Shown here one piece after another: positions 8,814-16,924 of a stretch of DNA of 64,000 nt (positions are counted from its first letter, which is position 1; the number at the start of each line of letters is the position of its first letter). The DNA lies in assembly GCF_000812875.1 (NCBI RefSeq), contig NZ_JSYK01000001.1:1-64000 (forward strand), given 5' to 3'. The position numbers were made by a program, and so were the translations under genes. The notes beneath the pieces are model-generated. The model did no database searches, had not been told where the DNA came from, and saw nothing but the letters and a program-made list of their open reading frames with translations. The stretch comes from Kaistella solincola. Lineage in GTDB: Bacteria > Bacteroidota > Bacteroidia > Flavobacteriales > Weeksellaceae.

Positions 8814-9323
8814 TTACGGATTTGTTACCGGAACGCTGCTGAAACCAATCGAAGTTTTTACTGAAACATCGGTGGTTGGAGACTGTTTCAAGACGTAAAC
8901 AAATCTTTGCTGTACCGCGCCGGAACGCATCATCGCGTCTAAAGTTTGTGAAGTGTTGATGTCCAGCGACAAAGTATTTCCAACATTATCCGGAATGGAT
9001 TCACGCGACGCAACTAAAACTTCGCCCGAACTTCCGCCGGAAAGATAAACTTTCACCGAGGAGAAAATTCCCATGCTAGTGTTTGAATCTACGGAGAGAC
9101 TCGCGTTGGTAACTCGGATGTCTTTCACGTTTGCACCTGCGCCTGTAAGCTGATTGATGCTTTGCGCCGGCGAAACGGTGGACAATGTGGTATTAACCGG
9201 CGAATTTGCCGTAACCAAAACCGTAGCGGTGTACGGAAAAGTGTTCTGTAAAATCGAGGAAACGGTGCTACAAGCCGTAAGTGATGCTGTGGCGGCCACT
9301 GCGGCAAAAAATAAATTTTTCAT
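8814..9323 (-). CDS. Hypothetical lipoprotein
   Basis: I do not recognise this 169-residue protein. It has a lipoprotein signal ending in LTAC (Cys18). The mature part is rich in Ser, Thr and Val with alternating beta-prone stretches, and has no catalytic motif I can see. It is likely attached to the outer or inner membrane facing the periplasm. It stands alone on the minus strand, between the GC-rich hairpin and another lipoprotein gene. Base composition fits its neighbours. Confidence 0.75.
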   Translation of the reverse strand: MKNLFFAAVAATASLTACSTVSSILQNTFPYTATVLVTANSPVNTTLSTVSPAQSINQLTGAGANVKDIRVTNASLSVDSNTSMGIFSSVKVYLSGGSSGEVLVASRESIPDNVGNTLSLDINTSQTLDAMMRSGAVQQRFVYVLKQSPTTDVSVKTSIGFSSVPVTNP

Positions 9324-9394
9324 AGTATAAATTTTGGATTGTAAAGCCTAGCCACAGAAATTATACCAACGATTGAAATTAACAGAACATTAAC

Positions 9395-9916
9395 CTACTT
9401 CAGGAAAACGGAGAATTCCCCTGTGATCTCACCCGATGCCATATTGCTTTTACCGATAAGCAGCCAAATTTCGCCTTTTTGTGGGATTTCATAGGTAATT
9501 TCGCGGCCGAAAGGTCCATCTAAACTGCCGTCGGGCAACCTGATTTGGTTAAAGCGGATATTCATTTTCGGATTTTCGGGCGAAATAGCACCGAAAATTT
9601 CCGGACGGTTGAAATTTTTTATTTTAATGATGTATTCCTGGTTTTCAGTGGTGAATTCATCGTTAAGCGTGAGCGGCAGCATATCAGCGCTGATGGTTTT
9701 GGTGATTTTGCCGTTTTCTACAGTGCGAAAAGTTGGCGAAACCTTCGGTGCTTTTTCCGGAATTACCACGATACCGCTATCTGGCGCGGGCGTTGGTTGC
9801 GTGTCTAATGTAGCAGGAATTGTAGTTGAATCGCCGGTTGTAGAAGTTTCGGAAACGGTTTCTTTTTGGTTGCATGACATGAGCAAAAGCGTGGAAATTA
9901 AAATTGCGTTTTTCAT
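9395..9916 (-). CDS. Hypothetical lipoprotein
   Basis: From the ATG at 9916 the protein is about 173 residues, with a lipoprotein signal MKNAILISTLLLMSC (Cys15). A Thr/Ser/Pro-rich linker (~20-60) precedes a compact, probably beta-rich domain. The frame is open upstream to 9991, but that part overlaps the end of the DUF4173-like gene and lacks a signal. The start lies one base after the stop of that membrane protein gene, so the two are probably co-transcribed. Function unknown. Confidence 0.75.
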   Translation of the reverse strand: MKNAILISTLLLMSCNQKETVSETSTTGDSTTIPATLDTQPTPAPDSGIVVIPEKAPKVSPTFRTVENGKITKTISADMLPLTLNDEFTTENQEYIIKIKNFNRPEIFGAISPENPKMNIRFNQIRLPDGSLDGPFGREITYEIPQKGEIWLLIGKSNMASGEITGEFSVFLK

Positions 9917-9917
9917 T

Positions 9918-11288
9918 TTAGTTAAATTTGTGGTAATAAATGATTTTCGATAAAAACGGTTTACGTTTTTCCTCTGCAATCTTTTTTTCAAGTTCTTGTG
10001 CCAGTTTTAAATCACCCTTTTTTACAGCAAATAGTAGTAATTGTTTTTGATTAAAATTTACGGACCGTAAATGATAATGAAGATCAAAATTGTTCTTTTT
10101 CAAATTCTGCGAAGTAAGAAAAGCACCCCAGTTGAAAAAACTGGAAACCAAAATTGTTCCGTAAAAGTACCAAACCATATGATTGAAAATATAGGCATTG
10201 GCCTTATTATTTTGAATTTTAAGAAAGGTGGTTATCAAACCGATAATTGATAAAGTCAGAAAAGCGAAAACTGCCAACCTTTTATAGGTGAATCCAAGAT
10301 TGAGGACATATTCAGCATTTTTTGCGGCGGCTGAAAGAATTAAAACGGCATTTAAAAAAATCCAGGTTTTAGTAAGAGTTATTAGATATTTTGAATTACG
10401 GTCAACATTTAAACCTTTTTTAAAATAAAACATAATCACCAAAACCGCCATCACGACAGACACAATCACCGCATACACCCTATTGTGGGTTTCGGCGGAA
10501 AGCTGCGATGGCGTTTTAGAAATTTCCACAAATTGCTCGTAATTAAAGGTAATAATAAAAATAAGCAACAAAACATTCAAAGCGGTAAAAGAAATAATTC
10601 CGCTTCTCACTTCGGTATTTAGATCCAAAAACGGAAAAGCAGGTCGCGTGTTTTTTGGTTCGCTGGAAAATTCATTTTTGAGATGATGATTTAAAGAGTG
10701 AAAAAACTGAGGAATGTGGAAATTCCAAAAGTTGAACGCCAAAAACAAGCCTAATACGCCCAGCACAAAAAATTGCCAAAAGTTGAAATCAATTTTAAAA
10801 TCCAAAAAGACAGAGGAAAAATGTTCACTTCCTAAAGCGTAAACGCCGACAAATGCTACGATCAAAAGCAAAGGAATGAGCACCACTGCAATTACTTTTT
10901 TGAAGCTTTCCATCCGGTCATTTTTCGGCAACCAATCTTCGAACTGTAAAAAACGGTAAGGAAAGGTAAAAAAATTTAATACAAAAACCGGAATGACTAG
11001 AATGTTCCGTAAATCCTGACGTTTTTTCTGAAATGCCAATAAGAAAGCAGAGGTGAAAACCGCTAAAAAAGACGCAAAGTCACCAAACCACGCAAATGCC
11101 ATACTGGAAAATACAGTAGTTGCAAACAATACTAAAAATATGGGGTCTCGCCGCTTTTCAGGTGATGTTACTAGTGCGAGCACGGCATAGAAGATTCCCA
11201 AAATACCCAAATTAAGTCCCAAATCTTCACCATAAAAAATGGTTACAAAGAGTACGGTGGAAAGCAAAATAAGCTGGTGTGTTTTCAT
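9918..11288 (-). CDS. Multi-pass membrane protein, DUF4173/DUF4153-like
   Basis: This 456-residue integral membrane protein has about 11-12 hydrophobic segments and a charged C-terminal tail of roughly 60 residues (LLLFAVKKGDLKLAQELEKK). Overall pattern and length resemble the DUF4173/DUF4153 families, whose function is unknown; this assignment is from memory. Its promoter carries TCAAAGT-type repeats shared with the promoter of the membrane protein gene at 11798-12415. That suggests control by the winged-helix regulator encoded between them. The lipoprotein gene follows one base after its stop. Confidence 0.8.
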   Translation of the reverse strand: MKTHQLILLSTVLFVTIFYGEDLGLNLGILGIFYAVLALVTSPEKRRDPIFLVLFATTVFSSMAFAWFGDFASFLAVFTSAFLLAFQKKRQDLRNILVIPVFVLNFFTFPYRFLQFEDWLPKNDRMESFKKVIAVVLIPLLLIVAFVGVYALGSEHFSSVFLDFKIDFNFWQFFVLGVLGLFLAFNFWNFHIPQFFHSLNHHLKNEFSSEPKNTRPAFPFLDLNTEVRSGIISFTALNVLLLIFIITFNYEQFVEISKTPSQLSAETHNRVYAVIVSVVMAVLVIMFYFKKGLNVDRNSKYLITLTKTWIFLNAVLILSAAAKNAEYVLNLGFTYKRLAVFAFLTLSIIGLITTFLKIQNNKANAYIFNHMVWYFYGTILVSSFFNWGAFLTSQNLKKNNFDLHYHLRSVNFNQKQLLLFAVKKGDLKLAQELEKKIAEEKRKPFLSKIIYYHKFN

Positions 11289-11340
11289 GGTTTAATTTTT
11301 TGTGGATTCTGATTGTCCTATTTATTTCAAAATTAAAAAA

Positions 11341-11372
11341 CAAATATAGTCAAAGTGCTTTGTATCTCAAAG
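11341..11372 (-). promoter_or_regulatory. Promoter with overlapping operator for the DUF4173-like gene
   Basis: On the minus strand the -7 element TATATTTG (11341-11348) and the -33 element TTTG (11368-11371) are separated by 19 bases, matching the Bacteroidota consensus. Overlapping them are CAAAG-TG-CTTTG (11351-11362) and CTTTG-N5-CAAAG (11358-11372). The half-site TCAAAGT recurs in the promoter at 12424-12464. Confidence 0.65.
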
Positions 11373-11393
11373 CGCAATTTTAAAAAAAAGGGT

Positions 11394-11684
11394 TTACTTA
11401 CCCAATAATTTTTCAAGTCCCGATAAATGTTCCCGGAACGCCTCTTTACCAGACGCGGTTACGCGGTAAGACGTCTTTGGTTTTTTTCCGACAAATTCTT
11501 TTTTAACTTCAATATATTTTGATTTTTCTAAGGCCGTGCTGTGACTTGCCAGATTACCGTCTGTGATTTCCAGCAGGTTTTTCATCTCGGTAAAATCAAC
11601 CCATTCGTTCACCATCAACACCGACATAATGCCAAGTCTGACGCGACTTTCGAATTCCTTGTTGAGTTTATTGATGTTTAGCAT
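11394..11684 (-). CDS. Winged-helix transcriptional regulator (HTH_34/MarR-like)
   Basis: This 96-residue protein consists of a single winged-helix domain. Helices around FTEMKNLLEITDGNLASHSTALEKSKYIEV form the helix-turn-helix, and KTSYRVTASGKEAFREHL the wing and last helix. It matches the small regulators with a winged helix DNA-binding domain often paired with membrane protein genes. It lies between two membrane protein genes on the same strand, and both of their promoters carry related palindromes. I infer that it represses them. No ligand domain is present. Confidence 0.88.
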   Translation of the reverse strand: MLNINKLNKEFESRVRLGIMSVLMVNEWVDFTEMKNLLEITDGNLASHSTALEKSKYIEVKKEFVGKKPKTSYRVTASGKEAFREHLSGLEKLLGK

Positions 11685-11797
11685 TTCCTGAATTTAATAT
11701 AATGTGCTGATGTGCGCTAACCGGTAAGATTTTAAAGTAACTATTTGATAAAGCAAAAATCAGCTGCTAAAAGCGGTTTTTTTTTACTTTTTTAAAG

Positions 11798-12415
11798 TTA
11801 TTTGTACTTTTTGTACATCACCGCACCGTACACGATGTGTAAAATACCGAACCCTACGGCCCAAAAAACCAAACCCCAGCCGAGGAAAAACAGCGACAGC
11901 AAACCTAAAATAATCTGGCAATAACCCAGATATTTAATGTCATTCAATGTGTGCTTTTCGGCGTTTACCAAAGCTAAACCGTAAAAAATAAGCGTAGCAG
12001 GCGCAATAAACAGCAATAAACCGTGATACAGCAGTGCGAAACAGAAAACAGCACCTGCAAAAAGCGGAACTGCGAAATCAGAAAGCATCCGCCGGGTGGT
12101 TTTATTCCAAATCGGTTGGTTGATTTTTTTGCTTTTACGGTTGGTGAAAAAATAGCCGCTAAATACCGCCAAAAGCAAAATCACCGCACCAATAAGCGCA
12201 AGCTCCGTAATAAGCTCCGTGCTGAAAACATTTTTTTTACCGTCGAAATAGCTGATGTTATTCTGCTGCAGCACGAAATGTATGTAAATAGCGCCGACAA
12301 GCGCAACTACGCCAGCGCCAATACCGGAAATTCCGCTTAAAGAAATAAAGCGCGAGCTGCGTTCCATCATCGAGCGGATGTGCGAAAGATCGTCGTGATA
12401 ATTTTTTGATTCCAT
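11798..12415 (-). CDS. Hypothetical membrane protein, partner of the winged-helix regulator
   Basis: The 205-residue protein has a charged N-terminal segment (~1-22), then six hydrophobic helices in three pairs (about 25-50, 70-90, 112-150, 165-200). No known domain is recognised. The gene has a clear promoter with an overlapping perfect palindrome and is followed 113 bases later by the winged-helix regulator on the same strand. This gives the look of an autoregulated pair. Function unknown. Confidence 0.8.
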   Translation of the reverse strand: MESKNYHDDLSHIRSMMERSSRFISLSGISGIGAGVVALVGAIYIHFVLQQNNISYFDGKKNVFSTELITELALIGAVILLLAVFSGYFFTNRKSKKINQPIWNKTTRRMLSDFAVPLFAGAVFCFALLYHGLLLFIAPATLIFYGLALVNAEKHTLNDIKYLGYCQIILGLLSLFFLGWGLVFWAVGFGILHIVYGAVMYKKYK

Positions 12416-12423
12416 AAAAAAGC

Positions 12424-12464
12424 ACTTTGAACGTCAAAGTTATAAATTTCCGCGCAGCGGCAAA
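12424..12464 (-). promoter_or_regulatory. Promoter with palindromic operator
   Basis: On the minus strand TTTG (12461-12464), an 18-base spacer and TAACTTTG (12435-12442) form a Bacteroidota promoter. A perfect inverted repeat, ACTTTGA-ACG-TCAAAGT (12424-12440), covers the -7 element and the likely transcription start. Repressor binding there would block transcription of the membrane protein and regulator genes. Confidence 0.7.
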
Positions 12465-12619
12465 ATCTATTTAAATATTTTAAATTCCTAATTCTAACCA
12501 AATTTGGGTCGAAAATTGTAAATTAAAATAATAATGGTGAAAACTTAATTTATTTCGAGCAAAACCTGCTAAAAATCTCGTTTTAACCGCCGATAAAAAT
12601 ATTATCTTTACGTTTTATT

Positions 12620-12850
12620 ATGAAACAAATGTTCACTAATCTAAGACATAATTTGGAGCGCCAATGGTTTGGCGTTCTCACCAGAATGGGCGCAAAACTA
12701 GGGATTCCGGTTTCCAAACTGCGCGTATTTTTCATCTACTCCACTTTCGCCACCGCCGGCGTTTTCTTTTTAATTTACCTGGGTCTTGCTTTTACACTTT
12801 GGGTAAAAGATATGTTTATCACGCGCCGACCGAGCGTTTTCGACCTGTAA
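12620..12850 (+). CDS. PspC domain-containing protein
   Basis: This 76-residue protein matches the PspC family of small membrane-stress proteins. It has a basic N-terminal region, a helix with LGIPVSKLRVFFIYST and one membrane helix (AGVFFLIYLGLAFTLWVKD). PspC proteins sense envelope stress in proteobacteria; in Bacteroidota their role is unclear. A -7-like TATCTTTA at 12603-12610 lies only ~10 bases before the ATG, so the leader would be very short. It is probably co-transcribed with the GNAT gene, 13 bases downstream. Confidence 0.85.
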   Translation: MKQMFTNLRHNLERQWFGVLTRMGAKLGIPVSKLRVFFIYSTFATAGVFFLIYLGLAFTLWVKDMFITRRPSVFDL

Positions 12851-12863
12851 TTCTCTACTTTAA

Positions 12864-13376
12864 ATGGAATATTTAGAAATCAGTCAGCACGATGATTTTC
12901 GTGCTTTGGAAATATATAAATCGTACTGCGAGACCTTTCCCGCGGACGAACAGCGCAGTGAAAAGCAGTTCCGCGGACTTTTTATGAACCCGAAAGTGAA
13001 AGTTTATTCGGTTTTACGCGAGCTCGAAAACATCGGCTACTTGATTTGCTGGGAAATGACGGATTTTGTTTTCCTGGAACATTTTGAAATTTTTTCAGAG
13101 TTCCGCAGCAAAAAATATGGTTCTGAAATTCTTGCTGATCTGTTTAAAAAGTATCTGCACATCGTTCTCGAAGCCGAACCGTCAGATTTAGATGAGGACG
13201 CAAAACGCAGGATTTCTTTTTACGAACAAAACGGTTTTAACATCATCGATGAGAATTATGTGCAGCCGCCGTACGATGCAGGCAAACACGCGCTGAATCT
13301 TTGGCTTCTCGCGAACTGGAAACCCGAAAAAACCGACTGGATCAAGGAGGAAATTTACGATGTGGTTTACCGCTGA
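12864..13376 (+). CDS. GNAT family N-acetyltransferase
   Basis: The 170-residue protein has the GNAT layout. An N-terminal strand-helix is followed by central strands around YSVLRELENIGYLICWEM and DFVFLEHFEIFSEFRSKKYGSEIL (motif A, acetyl-CoA binding, ~75-98). The motif B region RISFYEQNGFNI comes after. The acceptor is unknown. It may be co-transcribed with the PspC gene. Confidence 0.85.
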   Translation: MEYLEISQHDDFRALEIYKSYCETFPADEQRSEKQFRGLFMNPKVKVYSVLRELENIGYLICWEMTDFVFLEHFEIFSEFRSKKYGSEILADLFKKYLHIVLEAEPSDLDEDAKRRISFYEQNGFNIIDENYVQPPYDAGKHALNLWLLANWKPEKTDWIKEEIYDVVYR

Positions 13377-13470
13377 TATTTAGCAGTTTGCTTAAAAATA
13401 AGCTGGTAAAAAATAAGCTGCTAAAACGGGAAAATTACCTGAAATAGCAGCTAATTTTATTTGTCACGAA
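13377..13470. repeat. A-rich intergenic stretch with repeated AGCTG(C/G)TAAAA motifs
   Basis: The gap between the GNAT and SIMPL genes holds direct repeats of AATAAGCTGGTAAAA and AATAAGCTGCTAAAA (about 13397-13426), plus TAGCAGTTTGC and ATAGCAGCTAATTTT. Similar motifs recur in other intergenic regions of the window (near 11755, 16020, 16100, 44755 and 61200). No gene is visible. Confidence 0.5.
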
Positions 13471-14202
13471 TTAATCGACTTCATATTCCAGTTTGATGGT
13501 AATGCTGGCTTCCTTTTCTTTGGATGAGGTATTGAATGTTCCGCCGTAGGAAAATTCCTCGGTGGAATTCGGTTCTGTAATCTGCGTGACTCCCATGGTT
13601 GCTTTTTTAAGATTACCCAACTTTGCGCCAGCGTTTTCAGCAATTTTCTCCGCGCGATGTTTCGCGTCTTTTGTAGCATCGGCAATCATCTGTTGTTTAA
13701 CATCCGCGAGTTTGGTATAGAAATAATTCGGTGGTGATGAGGTAAATTCAATGCCAAGGTTGATAATTTCGGTGATATTTCTGGATAAATTTTCGATTTT
13801 CGCCACATCTTTACTATCAATTGAAACGCGCTGTGAAAGCCGATAACCATTGAAAGTCTGCTGGCTACGCCCCATATTATCAGTGGAATAATTAAACTGT
13901 TTCTGAATATCTACCGCAGAAAATACCATCTCGTTTTTCGGAATTCCCTTTGATACCAGATAATTCTCGATGATTTTTTTATCGTTGGCCAGCTCGTCGT
14001 AAGCGGTTTTCAGCTCAAAACTGTTTCGCGAAAAATTTCCGTTCCAGGCGATAAGGTCAGAGATAAATTTTTTGGTTCCAAGTCCGGTAACCGAAATGGT
14101 GTTTTCGGATTTGTTCCGGTTTTTAATGGCGCTGCCCAAAAGTGCTAAACCGATAATAAAACCTAAAGCTGCAATGGCAATAGCGATGATATTTCTGCTC
14201 AT
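13471..14202 (-). CDS. SIMPL (DUF541) domain-containing protein
   Basis: The 243-residue protein has an N-terminal membrane helix or uncleaved signal (IIAIAIAALGFIIGLALLGS) followed by a SIMPL domain. The domain start ISVTGLGTKKFISD and the repeat-like C-terminal half with DATKDAKHRAEKIAENAGAK are typical. SIMPL proteins are usually periplasmic, with poorly defined roles in stress responses. It is separate from its neighbours on either side. Confidence 0.9.
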   Translation of the reverse strand: MSRNIIAIAIAALGFIIGLALLGSAIKNRNKSENTISVTGLGTKKFISDLIAWNGNFSRNSFELKTAYDELANDKKIIENYLVSKGIPKNEMVFSAVDIQKQFNYSTDNMGRSQQTFNGYRLSQRVSIDSKDVAKIENLSRNITEIINLGIEFTSSPPNYFYTKLADVKQQMIADATKDAKHRAEKIAENAGAKLGNLKKATMGVTQITEPNSTEEFSYGGTFNTSSKEKEASITIKLEYEVD

Positions 14203-14283
14203 GATTTTCGTTTTTTAAAGCAAAACAAGTTAAGAATTAAAGAAATACAAAAAGGAAAATTTTGCCAAAACAGGCGTGAATTT

Positions 14284-15039
14284 TTAACGGTTTAAAAATT
14301 TTGGTAAGGTTTGCTCGAAATAGAGCAGCACTTTTGACAGATTTCTGGCTTTTACCGCGCGGGAAATTTCAGGTTCAATACCCAATGAAAACTGCACGAA
14401 AGCTTTGCTTTTTTCCGGCGAAATACCAAGTTCGGTGAAATAGCTTTCATCAACGCGAGCCAAAATCCAGGCGATATTGTCCTGCATATCTTCGTAACGG
14501 TATTCGGTTTTCATGCGGCGCGCATCGCCGCTGAGTAAATCATACACCGCCTGTGGACTTACCGCCAAATTTAACAAATTCCCGACAACATCTTTTTTAA
14601 AATCTGCTGGTTTTTCGCGTGGTTTTTCTGGCGGCAGCGGCACACCGATTTCCTGCTGCAGTTGAGAAATCCGGTCTTGTTTTGCCAGATTTTTGGAATC
14701 CTGCTGAATGTCGCCGGTTAAGCGCACTATTTTCACCTCTTCGATTTCAGCGGCGTCGCGCGCAAGTGTAATTATCAGTTTTGAATCGAGATCAGCGGCG
14801 CTGATGATTTTTGAACTTCGCTCAAAACCTGCACGCACAAAACGAAGTTCCTGACCGGCAATTGCATCAATAGAAAATTCTCCGGCTAAACTGGTGTAAA
14901 TTTTCTGTTCCGTCTCCATATTGAAAACCAAGGTTGCAGGTAGCGCATTTCCGTCTTCATCGCGCACAAGACCGGTGATTTTCTGGGAAAAAAAATTCGA
15001 GAAAATAAGGGTAAACAGCAGCAAAAAAATCCGAAACAT
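14284..15039 (-). CDS. CarboxypepD_reg-like domain protein
   Basis: The 251-residue secreted protein has a signal peptide (LLLFTLIFSNFFSQ) and an ~80-residue beta-sandwich similar to the carboxypeptidase regulatory-like domain. The domain opens ITGLVRDEDGNALPATLVFN and contains YTSLAGEFSI. The C-terminal ~150 residues are helical and unassigned. Its start overlaps the stop of the upstream paralogue by one base, so the two are a translationally coupled pair. It could be a periplasmic or surface accessory protein; function unknown. Confidence 0.8.
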   Translation of the reverse strand: MFRIFLLLFTLIFSNFFSQKITGLVRDEDGNALPATLVFNMETEQKIYTSLAGEFSIDAIAGQELRFVRAGFERSSKIISAADLDSKLIITLARDAAEIEEVKIVRLTGDIQQDSKNLAKQDRISQLQQEIGVPLPPEKPREKPADFKKDVVGNLLNLAVSPQAVYDLLSGDARRMKTEYRYEDMQDNIAWILARVDESYFTELGISPEKSKAFVQFSLGIEPEISRAVKARNLSKVLLYFEQTLPKFLNR

Positions 15040-15836
15040 TAAAAGCCGGTTTTATGCGTTTTTACGTATTGCTGATACGCCAGTTTCATCTCGTTTTTTA
15101 TCGCTTCAACATCGAAAGTTTTGCGGTATTTTTTTGCTAAAGAATAAGAAGCATCTGCGTAAATTAGGAATTTATCGATCTGCTCTTCGTCCCAGCCCTG
15201 GGAAGTGTAAAAGCTTAAATCGATTTCGTTTTTTACGCGGCGGTAGAAAGCCTGAGTTTCGGCATAATTGGCAGTTGTAGGTCCGGACTTTGCCGCCTTG
15301 TTCGCAAGGCCGATCAGCGCAGCAACAGCTTTGACAACGTCGACCTGTCCTGCGCTGTAATTAGGGCCCGCAAAAGCGGATGGTGTTGTAAGTTTTGGTG
15401 CCACTGTAGCGGATGGTTTGCGCATATAAGCGTCAAGAGAAGCATTAAGCGCCACAACTTTCGCCGGCTGGTCCAAAGAGCGCACATCTTTGCGAAGGTT
15501 TCCGGTAAACTGAGGTTTCAGCTCAACTTCGGCAATGTCATAAGGTGATTTATACAAAATAACGTTCAGCGGTGCTGAAAAATTCTGCGCTGATACTTTA
15601 ACCGAACTCCGGTCATAGCCGCCTTTTATAAAGCGCAGTTCGTCGTAGCTTTTCGCTGCAATCATAAAGTTGCCATAACGGTCTGAAAGTATTTTTTCTT
15701 CGGATCTGATGTTGTAGACCACAACATCTTCCAGCGCGTTATCAAACTCCGAGGCGATTTTCCCAAAGACATATTGCTGAGAAAATGCCGCGGCGGAAAT
15801 GGTGAAGAAAAAGAGAAAAAATAGTTTTATTTTCAT
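15039..15836 (-). CDS. CarboxypepD_reg-like domain protein, paralogue of the next gene
   Basis: From the ATG at 15836 the protein is 265 residues with a signal peptide (LFFLFFFTISAAAFSQ). The same regulatory-like domain follows: VFGKIASEFDNALEDVVVYN, then DRYGNFMIAAKSYDELRFIKGGYDRSS. It matches the neighbour's AGEFSI...ELRFVRAGFERSS in the same positions. Both share the later motif AEVELK/EEVKIV and a helical C-terminal half. I see the pair as an old tandem gene duplication. The in-frame upstream extension to 15926 lacks a signal and is unlikely. Confidence 0.8.
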   Translation of the reverse strand: MKIKLFFLFFFTISAAAFSQQYVFGKIASEFDNALEDVVVYNIRSEEKILSDRYGNFMIAAKSYDELRFIKGGYDRSSVKVSAQNFSAPLNVILYKSPYDIAEVELKPQFTGNLRKDVRSLDQPAKVVALNASLDAYMRKPSATVAPKLTTPSAFAGPNYSAGQVDVVKAVAALIGLANKAAKSGPTTANYAETQAFYRRVKNEIDLSFYTSQGWDEEQIDKFLIYADASYSLAKKYRKTFDVEAIKNEMKLAYQQYVKTHKTGF

Positions 15837-15984
15837 ACAGCTTATTTGCGTAAAAATAACCTGAAAATCACCTGCTGCAACGGTTTTAGGATTCTGCGAT
15901 AAAAGTTTAATTCTTTTTAACCGCATTTGTGATATTTTTAAGATTTCGGCAATTGAAATTTGTTAAAAGTCTTAATTATTAGCT

Positions 15985-16268
15985 GTCTATCGGGCATTTT
16001 TTTTTGAAAAAAAGGGCGAAATAGCAGGTAAAATTTATTTCTGCTGTTCGGGCGCGAGCGAAGCGAGCGCCAATTTCCGCTTTGAAAAAAAGGTTATAGA
16101 GCAGGTAAAATTTGACGACCCTTAGAAAAGGTGCGAGATCCGCGTAAGGGATTGCAGTGGAAATCCCGGACCGCCGCGGCGGGGAGGAATTGCAACGGAA
16201 AGCCCGACCTGAAGGTGGAAATGGGAGCGAGCGAAGCGAGCGCCAATTTCCGCCGAAAGGTTACGCCC
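15985..16268. repeat. Repeat-rich GC-biased intergenic region upstream of ssrA
   Basis: Two identical 27-base copies (16054-16080 and 16227-16253), beginning GCGAGCGAAGCGAGCGC and ending CAATTTCCGC, flank a G+C-rich segment. That segment has two related motifs, GGATTGCAGTGGAAATCCCG (~16149-16168) and GAATTGCAACGGAAAGCCCG (~16188-16207), with the palindrome CCGCCGCGGCGG between them. TAGCAGGTAAAATTT-type motifs occur at ~16022 and ~16100. The open frames through this stretch look spurious. It may be a dispersed element or a structured RNA; I cannot tell which. Confidence 0.65.
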
Positions 16269-16278
16269 AAATTACCAC

Positions 16279-16310
16279 TTGCAATACGGCAAAATATTTG
16301 CTTATCTTTG
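16279..16310 (+). promoter_or_regulatory. ssrA (tmRNA) promoter
   Basis: TTG at 16279-16281 and TATCTTTG at 16303-16310, separated by 21 bases, fit the Bacteroidota -33/-7 consensus. They lie just before the mature tmRNA 5' end at 16325. Confidence 0.75.
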
Positions 16311-16324
16311 CAGTCTTATATATT

Positions 16325-16720
16325 GGGGTTGACTGGTTTCGACAGCAAGATCAATGGGTAAGTAAGCATGCAGAGAACCGTAGCGCGATCTCTTTAATCC
16401 CTTGCTACAAAATTTTAACTGGCGACCAAGAGTTTGCTCTTGCTGCTTAATCCGAATCATAGTAAGATTTAGCGTTCTCCCGAAGACAGTACGGAGGCAA
16501 GATATCCCACAGAAGTTCTGTTTCGCGACGTCTGATTTTGGGGTATAGCAATGCGGAAATAAGGTTTTGGAGGCTTCGGCCAGAACTCGAAAAAATTAGA
16601 AGCTAAGGTAAAAGTTGGGTGTCTGCTCTCTGCTTTTACACGAAAACCAATAGCAGAATAAGCATGTAGAAATCTTATGTGTTGCTTGTTTGGACGAGGG
16701 TTCGAATCCCTCCAACTCCA
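16325..16720 (+). ncRNA. ssrA: Transfer-messenger RNA (tmRNA)
   Basis: tmRNA rescues stalled ribosomes and tags the nascent peptide for proteolysis. The 5' end GGGGTTGACTGGTTTCGAC is the conserved tmRNA start. It pairs with the 3' end CAACTCCA after a T-arm, GAGGGTTCGAATCCCTC (16696-16712). The tag frame at 16421-16450 reads GGC GAC CAA GAG TTT GCT CTT GCT GCT TAA, i.e. GDQEFALAA, preceded by TTAACT in the usual resume context. The 3' CCA is not fully encoded, so it is presumably added after transcription. Length (~396 nt) is normal. A promoter lies upstream and a terminator downstream. Confidence 0.96.
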
Positions 16721-16732
16721 CTCATTAAAATT

Positions 16733-16765
16733 ATAACCGATTGTTTTTCAGTCGGTTATTTTTTG
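16733..16765 (+). terminator. Intrinsic terminator of ssrA
   Basis: ATAACCGA and TCGGTTAT form an 8-bp stem with an ~11-base loop, followed by TTTTTT, 12 bases after the tmRNA 3' end. Confidence 0.88.
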
Positions 16766-16883
16766 CGCTCAACTTATTTCCAGATTTTAAAATTCAGTAA
16801 AAATTTCTTCTTCTGGATTAATGTGCGCCAATCGATAGCGAGAATTAGAAGAGCGCTTTCACCTATATTATAAATTCAAAAAG

Positions 16884-16910
16884 AAATCCCCAATTAAGGG
16901 GATTTTTTAT
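16884..16910. terminator. Bidirectional terminator between ssrA and pckA
   Basis: AAATCCCC and GGGGATTT form an 8-bp stem around AATTAA with a T-run on the plus strand and a weaker one on the minus strand. It is 15 bases past the pckA stop, so it probably ends pckA transcription. Confidence 0.75.
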
Positions 16911-16924
16911 TTAAAATCGAAATG

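Noticed and set aside
16131-16450. Two overlapping open frames through the repeat region and tmRNA
   Set aside because: They run through GC-rich repeats and the tmRNA 5' half and have no domain-like composition.
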